A DNA stretch of 20,505 nt from Nitrospinota bacterium (GCA_016234205.1 JACRGN010000315.1:1-20505); one strand, 5' to 3'. Shown: positions 1-6,825, numbered from the stretch's first letter. The notes: generated by a model not told the origin, from the sequence alone. A program made the numbers and translations.

Positions 1-58
1 TAAGCCCCATCTTTTCCCGTATCCGCCTTATATTATCCCCAACAATATTATCTCTCAT
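1..58 (-). CDS. XRE-family HTH regulator, N-terminal 19 codons only
   Basis: Only the start of this gene lies in the window. Reading the minus strand from an ATG at 58 gives MRDNIVGDNIRRIREKMGL. The pattern 'G..IRRIRE.MGL' is typical of the first helix of Cro/C1-type (XRE) helix-turn-helix proteins, which normally continue with T-Q-x-x-L-A. No strong ribosome binding site precedes the ATG, but no other in-frame start is visible upstream. It is divergent from the lipoprotein operon beginning at 182. The gap holds two copies of one palindrome (70-86 and 125-141), which suggests that this protein may repress itself and the lipoprotein genes. Assignment rests on 19 residues, so it is tentative. 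Confidence 0.5.
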   Translation of the reverse strand, partial: MRDNIVGDNIRRIREKMGL

Positions 59-69
59 GGGAATGAGAA

Positions 70-86
70 TATAACATGCAGTTATT
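70..86. promoter_or_regulatory. Candidate operator 1 (TATAAC-N5-GTTAT)
   Basis: An inverted repeat, TATAAC then 5 bases then GTTAT, lies 12 bp upstream of the divergent XRE gene start. The same palindrome recurs at 125-141. It overlaps a possible -10 (TATATT on the minus strand, 68-73) for the XRE gene. The palindrome is seen; binding by the XRE protein is inferred. Confidence 0.4.
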
Positions 87-115
87 TCAAACAAATACCA
101 TGAGTTATTTTTATA

Positions 116-143
116 TTGACATAATATAACTTATGGTTATAAA
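116..143 (+). promoter_or_regulatory. Sigma-70-type promoter of the lipoprotein operon
   Basis: TTGACA (116-121) and TATAAA (138-143) are separated by 16 bp. Transcription would begin near 150, about 30 bases before the ATG at 182. The palindrome at 125-141 fills the spacer and runs into the -10, so a bound protein there would block the promoter. Confidence 0.6.
125..141. promoter_or_regulatory. Candidate operator 2 (TATAAC-N5-GTTATA)
   Basis: A perfect 6-bp inverted repeat with a 5-bp spacer, matching the arm sequence and spacing of the copy at 70-86 (centres about 55 bp apart). It lies between the -35 and -10 of the plus-strand promoter. It is likely the binding site of a dimeric repressor, most simply the divergent XRE protein. 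Confidence 0.45.
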
Positions 144-181
144 TTACCTCTAAACTATAAATGAAGAAAGGAGGAAGGTAT

Positions 182-850
182 ATGCGATTAAATTTTAGTG
201 TAGTCTTTGTCATGCTTGTATTTGTGAGTATGACGATGACAGGATGTTTAACTCCCATTCCAATGGATACACGGGTCGGGCCGATATCTGTTAAGGAAAG
301 GCTTTCTCTGAAGGTTGCCGTTTTCATTCCCACCCCTCCTGGCTACCGAATCTTTCGGAGCTTTTCGTCTAGTAGATCTCCGAACAATCAATTTCCTGCT
401 GCCGGGCCTACGGAAGCTTCGCAAGATATGACAGCTAATTATACAGAGGCATTGTGGCCGTGGAGGAGGGAGCTTTCAAATGCCTCACAGGAGGCGTTTT
501 CGCAAGTCTTTTCCCATGTCACAATCGTGAGTCAGTTGCCCGAGGCTGGTCAATTTGACGCGGTGATTCAGCCGATGCTCACCGAAATCCACGAAGATTA
601 CTATGGGGGTGCGATTATGTGGGGGGAGTTGACATTGGCTTGGACGCTTAATGTTGTTGATAAGAATGGGACAAAGATACTCAGCAAAAAAGGAGTTCTC
701 CCGCCTCACAGAAAGGTTGAGGTGTCCATTAACGAACGTGATAAAGGGGAGGTTGCGTCTGAATCGCTGGCATTGGTTGTTAAGGAGTGGGCACAAAAGT
801 TGGTTTCATCCAAGGAACTCCGTGACTACGCAACACAACTGAACAAATAA
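182..850 (+). CDS. Uncharacterised lipoprotein
   Basis: A 222-residue putative outer-membrane or periplasmic lipoprotein. The start at 182 is chosen because AAAGGAGG at 167-174 lies 7 bases ahead of it; an upstream in-frame ATG at 161 would put that ribosome site inside the coding region. The N-terminus has a short basic n-region, a hydrophobic stretch and a lipobox ending M-T-G-C22. The mature part begins with a strand-rich segment (KVAVFIP) and has a segment 'FDAVIQPMLTEI' as found in lipoproteins that share a CsgG/LptE-like alpha-beta fold. I do not recognise a named family. It shares a promoter with the GNA1162-family gene 61 bp downstream, so the two products probably act together at the cell envelope. 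The gene looks more GC-rich than the minus-strand genes further on, so transfer is possible. Confidence 0.75.
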   Translation: MRLNFSVVFVMLVFVSMTMTGCLTPIPMDTRVGPISVKERLSLKVAVFIPTPPGYRIFRSFSSSRSPNNQFPAAGPTEASQDMTANYTEALWPWRRELSNASQEAFSQVFSHVTIVSQLPEAGQFDAVIQPMLTEIHEDYYGGAIMWGELTLAWTLNVVDKNGTKILSKKGVLPPHRKVEVSINERDKGEVASESLALVVKEWAQKLVSSKELRDYATQLNK

Positions 851-911
851 TAGGTTCTTTCTAAACCATTTGGAGCGGTTGCATGCAGTTGCCCCGTAAA
901 GGAGTACCACT

Positions 912-1745
912 ATGAAGAATTTTCTATCCATCGGCGTCTTGCTCTTGACCTTTGCGGCGTGTGCTGCGACGACGCTGCCTGAGATCAAGCCGAACTCCTC
1001 GAATCCGATCAGAACAGTGGCAGTCCTGCCTTTTATTAACAGCACAAATGATGTTGACGGACCAGAGTTTGTGCGCGACTGGTTTGTGCAGCAGCTCCGG
1101 AAATTCTATTATGAAATCCAAGATGTCGATGACACTAATCAGATTCTAAAGGACCAAATGGGAATCACGTTGGGATCACAGTTAGACATGGTTGATCCCA
1201 AGAAGATTGGTGAAGTATTAGGCGTGGATGGTGTGTTCTATGGATTATTGGACGACTTCAGTGAGAGAATCACCGGAGTGTACAACGCCAAACGGGTGCG
1301 TATCCGAAGCAAGCTCGTGGATTGTAAGACAGGACAGACAGTGTGGAAGAATGGCATTGGGATTAAGCAGGGGAGCAGGTCCACTGGTTCCTCGTTCGGC
1401 GAGCAAGTGCCAATTCTCAACGACATATTTGCAGTGGGTGGGATTGTCTCCTCACTTGGGTCAAATATTTCGGATGAGGGTGACAAGGACCTGCCAAAGT
1501 TCTTGGGGGAGGACGTGTCTGCACCATGGATCGATTTGCCTACAGGGGGAAGAACTGTCGAAGCTAATGTTGTGCTTGGGGTGGCTGAACGAGTGTATGA
1601 CAAGGCGTTGAATAGCCCCTTGAAAGTCCAAGCAGTTACAGCCATCTCTGTTCTTCTTAAGGGGTATTACTACAAGAGGGAGCCGTGGGGGGAGTCTTCT
1701 TACACTCCATACGGCACTATGCTAATAACTGGGCCCGGAAAGTGA
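912..1745 (+). CDS. GNA1162/DUF799-family putative lipoprotein
   Basis: A 277-residue protein with a signal peptide and lipobox (L-T-F-A-A-C17). The segment from about residue 34 (RTVAVLPFINSTNDVDG) through the GVDGVFYG motif to the strand pair 'RVRIRSKLVD...GQTVWKNG' matches the GNA1162 (DUF799) lipoprotein fold, a TolB-N/CsgG-like alpha-beta domain. Biochemical function is not established for the family; in other bacteria it is found beside CsgG-like and DUF4810 lipoproteins and is thought to form part of an envelope complex. AAAGGAG at 898-904 lies 7 bases before the ATG. The last third, from about residue 185, is less conserved and may be lineage-specific. Second gene of the operon from the promoter at 116-143. 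Confidence 0.75.
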   Translation: MKNFLSIGVLLLTFAACAATTLPEIKPNSSNPIRTVAVLPFINSTNDVDGPEFVRDWFVQQLRKFYYEIQDVDDTNQILKDQMGITLGSQLDMVDPKKIGEVLGVDGVFYGLLDDFSERITGVYNAKRVRIRSKLVDCKTGQTVWKNGIGIKQGSRSTGSSFGEQVPILNDIFAVGGIVSSLGSNISDEGDKDLPKFLGEDVSAPWIDLPTGGRTVEANVVLGVAERVYDKALNSPLKVQAVTAISVLLKGYYYKREPWGESSYTPYGTMLITGPGK

Positions 1746-2019
1746 GGCTGGGAAACCAAAGGACCAAAAGGGGACACCCATTAAAAGGCGCCGTGTCAAA
1801 AGTTCTGGAAAAAGGCAAAAATGATTTCACCTTGGAAATTTATCTTTACAATATTGTCAATCCTCTTGCTTCAAAATATGTTCCTCTTAAAATCCCGATT
1901 AGCCAAAACGACGAATTTCAACGACTGAATACGCAAGGACTTTTTTGGGCGGGCCAAAAGAACTCAAAAAAGCCCAAGCTTCTTTTGATAATCTGAAAAA
2001 AGACGGGCAGAGGAATTAA
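1742..2019 (+). pseudogene. Small unknown ORF broken by a frameshift
   Basis: A GTG at 1742 overlaps the stop of the DUF799 gene by 4 bases (GTGA) and opens a frame with protein-like content, for example 'FTLEIYLYNIVNP' and 'YVPLKIPI'. It stays open to a six-T run at 1941-1946. In the original frame it then runs through low-quality sequence to a stop at 1996. With one extra T it instead continues as GGPKELKKAQASFDNLKKDG and stops at 2019. This suggests one gene broken at a homopolymer, or a sequencing error there. No family is recognised. Confidence 0.3.
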
Positions 2020-2098
2020 TAAAACGGTTTGGGAGATAAAAAACTGAACCCTCATCTAAGGAAGGCATTTGAATCTGCCATATTGTTTGAAATGCTCG

Positions 2099-2277
2099 TC
2101 AAAGTTTCCAGTTGTCTAATTGTAATCCATGTATGCGGGAAAAGTGGTTTGTGTTATTTGTGAGATGGTCAAATATCCATATTGGTTAATATATCCAGAG
2201 GCATGGGCTCTTACTGCACTATTCCCTTTAAAAAGTTCTGAAAGTATATCTGTATCAAGGAGTGATGGTTTGTACAT
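2099..2277 (-). pseudogene. vapC: vapC-like PIN-domain toxin with internal deletion
   Basis: The ATG at 2277 lies 1 base after the antitoxin stop. The first ~40 codons read as a normal PIN-domain toxin start: MYKPSLLDTDILSELFKGN followed by 'HASGYINQYGYLTIS', with the first catalytic Asp (LLDTD). In another frame, ending at 2099, the sequence reads 'LTNNTNHFSRIHGLQLDNW' then KL and a stop, the usual VapC C-terminus. The two halves meet around 2150, out of frame. The central ~75 residues, including the other acidic active-site residues, are missing. In the start frame translation stops at 2116 after 53 codons. The ribonuclease cannot be active. The DUF104 antitoxin upstream is intact, so this is a toxin-dead module. 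Confidence 0.8.
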
Positions 2278-2278
2278 T

Positions 2279-2503
2279 TCAAACTCGTGAGAAATGATTT
2301 CTATTTATCGCTATCTCTTCTATATCTTCAATTTCTGCAAGAGAAAAGCCATTATATACTTCAGATGCGAGGGAAAGAATATCAGGGGTTTTTGGGATTT
2401 CATCTTCAATTATGAGATTAACCTTTTTATGTTCAGGAATATTGAGGAGAGTCTTAGGTTTTAAGACACCATTTTCATATATTGCTTCTACCGTCTTAGT
2501 CAT
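2279..2503 (-). CDS. DUF104/AF2212-like antitoxin
   Basis: A 74-residue protein starting MTKTVEAIYENGVLKP, the hallmark of the DUF104 (AF2212-like) antitoxin family: a small beta-barrel N-terminus that pairs with PIN-domain toxins, followed by an extended acidic C-terminal helix (SLAEIEDIEEIA) that would wrap the toxin. AAAGGAGG on the minus strand (about 2512-2519) is well placed before the ATG at 2503. It lies 1 base upstream of the vapC remnant, the normal antitoxin-toxin order. Its toxin partner is deleted, so in this genome it may be a relic or may neutralise a related toxin elsewhere. Confidence 0.75.
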   Translation of the reverse strand: MTKTVEAIYENGVLKPKTLLNIPEHKKVNLIIEDEIPKTPDILSLASEVYNGFSLAEIEDIEEIAINRNHFSRV

Positions 2504-2526
2504 AGAATTAGCCTCCTTTCAAAGGA

Positions 2527-2555
2527 AGGGTATCAAAATGAATTTGTAAAGTCAA
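2527..2555 (-). promoter_or_regulatory. Weak candidate promoter for the antitoxin gene
   Basis: On the minus strand TTGACT (2555-2550) and TACCCT (2532-2527) are 17 bp apart. The -35 is good, the -10 poor. It lies just upstream of the antitoxin ribosome site. Confidence 0.25.
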
Positions 2556-2576
2556 TTGTGGGCGACCTATTTGTAT

Positions 2577-3305
2577 CTATCTCCCATAAGTAAGCCTGTC
2601 AATTAAATATTCAGGGAGCCCCTCCCTCCTCATCTTCTCCTGCGCTGATTTAATATCATACGGAACCCTCTTGAACTCTATAGTCATATTTTCACTATCA
2701 TAAACAACAAATGAGGCATCTGGATTTCTGTCCCTCGGCTGCCCCACACTTCCATCATTAATAATATATTTTGAATTGCCATTGAGCTTTATAATCTTAT
2801 CCTTTGGGGTATTTATTCTGCCAGAAGCATCACTCTCTATAATAAACGGATAATGGGAGTGGCCTATAAAACAGAGAGGGGTATTGAAATAGTCAAGATT
2901 CTCCATTGCATCAAGGGTATTTATAATGTAGTGCCACATCAGAGGCTCTTTTGGCGAAGAGTGGGCTAATGTAATATTATCTACAACCACAGTTACAGGC
3001 AATTTTTTGAGATATTCTTTATGTTCTGGTTTTAATATTTCTTTTGTCCAGAGGATAGCCTCTCTTGCATGGGGATTGAAATAGGTGATGTCTGTCATAT
3101 CCACGGCGGCATAATCATGATTACCTGCCAATATTATATCGGCAGATGATTTAAGCATATCTATTGCCTCATTGGGATTGGCACCATAGCCTACAATATC
3201 ACCGAGGAAAAGCCTTTGGTCTATGTTAAGTTTCTCAATTTCCTTCAGGACAGATTGAAAAGCCTCTATGTTGCTATGGACATCTGAAAATATGGCGTAT
3301 CTCAA
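2577..3305 (-). CDS. Calcineurin-like metallophosphoesterase (YfcE/MJ0936-type)
   Basis: A 242-residue two-metal phosphoesterase. The full motif set is visible: D8-x-H10 (SDVHSN), G35-D36 (LGDIVGYG), G61-N-H-D (GNHD), H115 (AHSS) and G148-H-S-H (GHSH). This is the single-domain YfcE/MJ0936 class, which hydrolyses phosphodiester or phosphomonoester bonds with Mn or Ni; the substrate cannot be read from sequence. The start is a TTG at 3305 with GAGGAT just before it. It is needed because the first metal motif lies at residues 8-10 and a nearby ATG runs straight into a stop. It is the last gene of the minus-strand run, separated from the M17 N-domain gene by a pair of GTAG-headed hairpins. Confidence 0.88.
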   Translation of the reverse strand: MRYAIFSDVHSNIEAFQSVLKEIEKLNIDQRLFLGDIVGYGANPNEAIDMLKSSADIILAGNHDYAAVDMTDITYFNPHAREAILWTKEILKPEHKEYLKKLPVTVVVDNITLAHSSPKEPLMWHYIINTLDAMENLDYFNTPLCFIGHSHYPFIIESDASGRINTPKDKIIKLNGNSKYIINDGSVGQPRDRNPDASFVVYDSENMTIEFKRVPYDIKSAQEKMRREGLPEYLIDRLTYGR

Positions 3306-3316
3306 ATCATCCTCTC

Positions 3317-3369
3317 GTAGGGCGGGGGTTTATCCCCCGCAATTAGCCGACCATAAAGGTTGGCGCTAC
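3317..3369. repeat. Inverted pair of GTAG-headed hairpins (REP-like)
   Basis: The unit begins GTAG (3317-3320), followed by a perfect 7-bp stem GCGGGGG/CCCCCGC with loop TTTAT (3322-3340). It ends with a second hairpin, GCCGACC-ATAAA-GGTTGGC (3346-3364), followed by CTAC (3366-3369), which is GTAG on the other strand. Two hairpins, each with a 5'-GTAG foot, in inverted orientation is the architecture of REP/BIME elements. The second hairpin recurs with a few changes at 14134-14157. Confidence 0.65.
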
Positions 3370-3379
3370 AGATCAGAGT

Positions 3380-3937
3380 TTATCCTTCAAGGACTATCTG
3401 ATGCCTTTCCTTAAAAGTTTCCACAGAGTGTCTCATCAGCCTGTTTAACATTAAGAATCTTCTCTTATCCTCTTCTGCTATCTTTACTGTCCAATCACTC
3501 TCTGATAATTGTATCTTGCTGAATCCCTTTAAGATGCCTTCAACCATATCTCCGGCTATCCTGTTATATTCTGAATCTGACACCCCTTTTATGCAGACAG
3601 AGATGCCAAAATCTTTGACCTTCATCCTCTGGACAATATCTATGATGCTTGAAAATATATAAAGGAGTTTCGGGGAATTGAGGTTGGCAGCCTTTCCAAA
3701 CCCGACTAAGAGAATTTTTTCTGTCGGCAGTTTGTTAAGGCTTGACAGCAATACGGTCTCTTTAAAATTTCCAAAGACCTTTTTTTTCTTTATAAGATTT
3801 GATATCTGTCCATTCAAAAACCAGTCAATATAGCCTGCGTCACCTTTGAGGGGTATAACATCTTTGAAAAGGGATACAACAATCAGGTCGGTTTCGGTTT
3901 TTAAGAATTCATTCGGCAGGGTTTTAATCTTTAACAT
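3380..3937 (-). CDS. Stand-alone M17 leucyl-aminopeptidase N-terminal (macro-like) domain protein
   Basis: A 185-residue protein resembling only the N-terminal, macro-domain-like part of leucyl aminopeptidases (peptidase M17): 'DLIVVSLFKDVIPLKGDAG' near residue 17, then the strand 'KILLVGFGK' near residue 74 and a helical stretch after it. Intact PepA/LAP enzymes are about 480-500 residues, and their two zinc ions are bound by the C-terminal domain, which is absent, so this is not a peptidase. It overlaps the 3' end of nusB by 14 bases and is probably translated with it. A role in binding a small nucleotide-like ligand or in DNA/RNA binding would fit the fold but is only inference. Confidence 0.6.
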   Translation of the reverse strand: MLKIKTLPNEFLKTETDLIVVSLFKDVIPLKGDAGYIDWFLNGQISNLIKKKKVFGNFKETVLLSSLNKLPTEKILLVGFGKAANLNSPKLLYIFSSIIDIVQRMKVKDFGISVCIKGVSDSEYNRIAGDMVEGILKGFSKIQLSESDWTVKIAEEDKRRFLMLNRLMRHSVETFKERHQIVLEG

Positions 3938-4355
3938 TTTTCTTTTTATCGCACTTTAATTCCCTTTTTATTCTATCAAGGATACCGTTTACGAAATGAC
4001 CCGAATCTTCTGTGCCATATTTCTTTGCAATATCAATTGCCTCATTTATGGTTACATTTGATGGTATCTCATCTTCATATAATAGTTCATATACTGCACT
4101 TCTCATTATACTTTTATCTATTTTGTTTATCCTGTCCAGAGTCCAGTGTTCACTGAATCTTTCAATGGTTGAATCAATCTCTTTAATATGGTTATAGGTG
4201 CCTTCTGCCAATCTTGCAGTAAAGGATTGAATATCATCAGGGGTCGGATTGTACTTCCAAAAATCCTCAATCTGAGATTTAATATCGTCTTTCTGAATGT
4301 CCCACTGATACAGGATTTTCAGACACAACTCTCTTCCCCTTCTTCTCTTCTTCAT
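3924..4355 (-). CDS. nusB: Transcription antitermination factor NusB
   Basis: A 143-residue all-helical protein with the NusB pattern: basic start RRRGRELCLKILYQWD, the central 'RINKIDKSIMRSAVYELLY', then 'IPSNVTINEAIDIAKKYG' and 'FVNGILDRI'. NusB binds boxA RNA with NusE (S10) and helps RNA polymerase read through terminators in rRNA operons. It follows ribH, the very common ribH-nusB order, separated by a periodic palindrome. It overlaps the next gene by 14 bases. The basic tail (KKKNVKD) is in the overlap. Confidence 0.95.
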   Translation of the reverse strand: MKKRRRGRELCLKILYQWDIQKDDIKSQIEDFWKYNPTPDDIQSFTARLAEGTYNHIKEIDSTIERFSEHWTLDRINKIDKSIMRSAVYELLYEDEIPSNVTINEAIDIAKKYGTEDSGHFVNGILDRIKRELKCDKKKNVKD

Positions 4356-4376
4356 TTGTCAAAAAACAAAAATTAG

Positions 4377-4477
4377 CAAGTCTAAGAGTCTATAAGTCTA
4401 AAAGTCTACAAGTTTAACTGATTAACTGTGAAACCAAACTCTTAGACTCTTAGTCTCTTAGCCTTTTAGACTTTAAG
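4377..4477. repeat. Periodic palindrome between ribH and nusB (8-bp unit)
   Basis: The left arm (4379-4417) is about five tandem copies of an 8-bp unit close to AAGTCTAA. The right arm (4435-4477) is the same unit as its complement (close to CTTAGACT), again about five copies. The arms would pair over about 38 bp with scattered mismatches around a loop of ~20 bases. The right arm contains the ribH stop codon, and the left arm ends about 20 bases before the nusB start. No U-run follows, so it does not look like a classic intrinsic terminator. Confidence 0.75.
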
Positions 4478-4936
4478 TTGTTTATATAGATTCACCATCT
4501 CAATGGCATTTATTGCCGCATCCCATCCCCTGTTGCCGGATTTTGTGCCGCACCTTTCAATACCCTGCTCAATATTTTCAACTGTAAGGACGCCATATAT
4601 TACAGGGATTCCTGTCTCAAGTGAAATGGCTGCAATTCCCTTTGTAACCTCTGAAGATATGTGCTGATAATGGGGCGTATCCCCTCTTATTATTACACCA
4701 AGACATATCAATGCATCATATTTCTTTGATGATGCTAATATCCTGGCAGCGTATGGGATTTCAAATGAACCCGGAACCCTTACTATCTTGATATCTCCGT
4801 CTTTGGTGCCGTGTCTTGTAAGGGCATCCAGAGCCCCGTCTATAAGCTGTTTTGTTAAAAAATCATTGAACCTGCTTGCCACTATCCCAACCTTCAAACC
4901 GCTTCCATCCAATTTCCCCTGAATTGTCTCAGGCAT
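4466..4936 (-). CDS. ribH: 6,7-dimethyl-8-ribityllumazine synthase
   Basis: A 156-residue lumazine synthase. It joins 5-amino-6-ribitylamino-uracil to 3,4-dihydroxy-2-butanone-4-P, the penultimate step of riboflavin synthesis, and usually assembles as a pentamer or 60-mer capsid. Diagnostic segments are 'VGIVASRFNDFLT' at the N-terminus, 'VRVPGSFEIPYAA' (substrate binding), 'CLGVIIRGDTPHYQHI' with the catalytic His, 'PVIYGVLTVEN' and 'GNRGWDAA'. GGGAGG at about 4942-4947 precedes the ATG. It follows ribBA after 46 bp that hold a short 9-bp-period palindrome. Its stop codon lies inside the next palindrome. Confidence 0.97.
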   Translation of the reverse strand: MPETIQGKLDGSGLKVGIVASRFNDFLTKQLIDGALDALTRHGTKDGDIKIVRVPGSFEIPYAARILASSKKYDALICLGVIIRGDTPHYQHISSEVTKGIAAISLETGIPVIYGVLTVENIEQGIERCGTKSGNRGWDAAINAIEMVNLYKQLKV

Positions 4937-4960
4937 ATTGCCTCCCTTTTAAAAAAAACA

Positions 4961-4980
4961 GTTTAAACCGTTTAAACGGC
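4961..4980. repeat. Short palindromic tandem between ribBA and ribH (9-bp unit)
   Basis: GTTTAAAC occurs twice with a period of 9 bp (4961-4968, 4970-4977). The unit is itself a palindrome, so the pair forms a symmetric structure. It lies 2 bp from the ribBA stop codon and appears to be a minimal member of the junction palindromes. Confidence 0.45.
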
Positions 4981-4982
4981 TT

Positions 4983-6188
4983 TTACATATTTATTAAGTG
5001 TCCCAGTTTCTTTCTCTTTGTCTCAAGATACTTAACATTATCCTTTTTAGGGTGTATCTCTATTGGAACCCTATCTACTATGTGAAGCCCGTATCCGTCT
5101 AATCCTACAATCTTTCTCGGATTGTTTGTTATTAACCTTAAATTTTTTACTCCGAGATTTGCAAGGATTTGAGCGCCGATACCGTAGTCTCTTAAGTCAG
5201 GCTTAAAGCCAAGCTCTTCATTTGCCTGAACAGTATCTCTCCCCTGGTCTTGTAAGGCATAAGCCTTCAGCTTGTTTATAAGGCCAATACCCCTCCCCTC
5301 CTGGTAGAGATATAAGAGAATACCTGTCCCTTCCTTCTCAATCATCTCAAGTGCCTTATGCAGCTGCTCACCGCAGTCGCATCTGTGTGAGCCGAATACA
5401 TCGCCTGTAAGACACTGTGAATGAACCCGGACGAGTATATTCTTATCAGGTGTGATTTCTCCTTTTACCAGGGCGAGGTGTATAAAATCATTCAGTGTAT
5501 TTTCAAATGCAATCACCTTAAATTCACCATAGTCTGAAGGGAGTTTGGTCTCTGCAGCCCTTCTGACAAAAGACTCTCTTTTCATCCTGTATTCAATGAG
5601 GTCTTTTATGGTTACGACCTTTAATCCGAACTCCTTTGAGAATTCCATAAGCTGGGGGATCCTTGCCATAGTCCCGTCATCATTCATAATTTCACATATA
5701 ACCCCTGCCGGGTATAATCCTGCAAGCCGCGCAATATCTACCGACCCTTCTGTCTGACCGCTTCTAACTAAGACGCCCCCCTCCTTTGACCTGAGAGGAA
5801 ATACATGGCCAGGGCTTACAATATCGTCCTCCCTTGTCTTTGGTTTGATTGCTGTAAGGATGGTAGTTGCCCTGTCATGGGCTGATATGCCGGTAGTTAC
5901 TCCATGCCTTGCCTCTATTGAGATTGTAAATGCTGTCCCGAATCTTGCCTCATTATTTTCAACCATCATTGGGAGATTTAGCTCAGCTACCCTTTCAGGC
6001 GTCAGGGAGAGGCATATAAGCCCCCTCCCATACTTTGTCATAAAGTTTATTGCCTCCGGTGTGGTCTTTTCGGCGGCAATCATCAGGTCACCCTCGTTCT
6101 CCCTATCCTCATCATCAACGAGGATGATCATCCTGCCTTTTTTAATATCTTCTATCGCCTCTTCAATTGTATTAAATTTTATATCCAT
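4983..6188 (-). CDS. ribBA: Bifunctional DHBP synthase / GTP cyclohydrolase II
   Basis: A 401-residue fusion that supplies both precursors of riboflavin. The N-terminal RibB domain (about 1-200) converts ribulose-5-P to 3,4-dihydroxy-2-butanone-4-P and formate; it has the acidic metal-binding loop DDEDRENEGD at 25-34 and 'RHGVTTGISAHDRATT' near 94-109. The C-terminal RibA domain (about 207-401) opens GTP; it has zinc ligands C259, C270 and C272 in 'CLTGDVFGSHRCDCG', then 'YQEGRGIGL' and 'RDYGIGAQILANLG'. Both halves look catalytically complete and the length is normal for the fusion. The start overlaps the 3' end of ribE by 17 bases; GAAAGA lies just before the ATG. No FMN riboswitch is evident in front of the operon. 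Confidence 0.97.
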   Translation of the reverse strand: MDIKFNTIEEAIEDIKKGRMIILVDDEDRENEGDLMIAAEKTTPEAINFMTKYGRGLICLSLTPERVAELNLPMMVENNEARFGTAFTISIEARHGVTTGISAHDRATTILTAIKPKTREDDIVSPGHVFPLRSKEGGVLVRSGQTEGSVDIARLAGLYPAGVICEIMNDDGTMARIPQLMEFSKEFGLKVVTIKDLIEYRMKRESFVRRAAETKLPSDYGEFKVIAFENTLNDFIHLALVKGEITPDKNILVRVHSQCLTGDVFGSHRCDCGEQLHKALEMIEKEGTGILLYLYQEGRGIGLINKLKAYALQDQGRDTVQANEELGFKPDLRDYGIGAQILANLGVKNLRLITNNPRKIVGLDGYGLHIVDRVPIEIHPKKDNVKYLETKRKKLGHLINM

Positions 6189-6822
6189 GTTCTTTCAAAA
6201 AATCAGTGTTAAGTGTTGAGTGTTTAGTGTCAGTAGTTAGATTAACAAACCTCTCTATATATTTGCCAATTATATCACATTCTATATTTACCTTCTCTCC
6301 AATTGATTTTTCCTTTAAGTTAGTCATCTCAATTGTATGAGGTATCAGTGCAATAGTGATCGAGTCACTGTCTACATTTGCCACTGTAAGGCTTATGCCA
6401 TCTATTGCTACAGAGCCTTTGTATACCATATATTTGATTGTATCTTCTGGTGCTTTTATGTTAAGGTAAGCCCCGTCAACTGCCTTATCAAATTTCGTTA
6501 TCTTGCCTATTCCATCAACATGCCCTGTAACAAAATGTCCGCCCAGACGGCTCCCTACTTTTAAAGCCCTTTCAAGGTTTACTTTTCTTCCTGACTTAAA
6601 CCCACCGATGGTAGTTTTTTTTACCGTTTCTTCTGAGACATCCACCTCAAATGTCTTGTTTGTATATTTTACAACTGAAAGGCATGTGCCATCTATAGCT
6701 ATGCTTGAGCCCATGCTTATATCATCCATTATTATACTTGCGGTTATGACAAGCCTGAGATTATCCCCTTTATTAGAAATCTCCTTAACTACCCCAACTT
6801 CTTCAATTAGTCCTGTAAACAT
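6172..6822 (-). CDS. ribE: Riboflavin synthase alpha chain
   Basis: A 216-residue riboflavin synthase, which dismutates two lumazines into riboflavin and the pyrimidine that is recycled. It starts MFTGLIEEVGVV and has two lumazine-binding repeats (about 1-97 and 98-195), the second opening 'GHFVTGHVDGIGKI'. The catalytic domain should end near 'IIGKYIERFVN'. The last ~20 residues (TTDTKHSTLNTDFLKEHGYKI) are an extension whose first part is read from a 7-bp tandem repeat (6203-6240) and whose last part overlaps the ribBA start. The tail is therefore probably non-functional sequence acquired with the repeat. Confidence 0.95.
   Translation of the reverse strand: MFTGLIEEVGVVKEISNKGDNLRLVITASIIMDDISMGSSIAIDGTCLSVVKYTNKTFEVDVSEETVKKTTIGGFKSGRKVNLERALKVGSRLGGHFVTGHVDGIGKITKFDKAVDGAYLNIKAPEDTIKYMVYKGSVAIDGISLTVANVDSDSITIALIPHTIEMTNLKEKSIGEKVNIECDIIGKYIERFVNLTTDTKHSTLNTDFLKEHGYKI
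6203..6240. repeat. 7-bp tandem repeat inside the ribE 3' end
   Basis: On the plus strand the sequence is about four to five copies of a 7-bp unit close to AGTGTTA. Only one arm is visible; no complementary arm follows. It is translated as part of the ribE tail and lies just before the ribBA start, the same position (between stop and start) as the other junction repeats. Confidence 0.6.
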
Positions 6823-6825
6823 AAG

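Noticed and set aside
2279..2305. NHFSR at the end of the antitoxin resembling NHFSR in the vapC tail, as a sign of duplication
   Set aside because: The surrounding residues and bases differ, and the antitoxin end fits its own family; likely coincidence.
4377..4477. CRISPR-like array
   Set aside because: Units are 8 bp without spacers and are followed by their complement; no cas genes are present.
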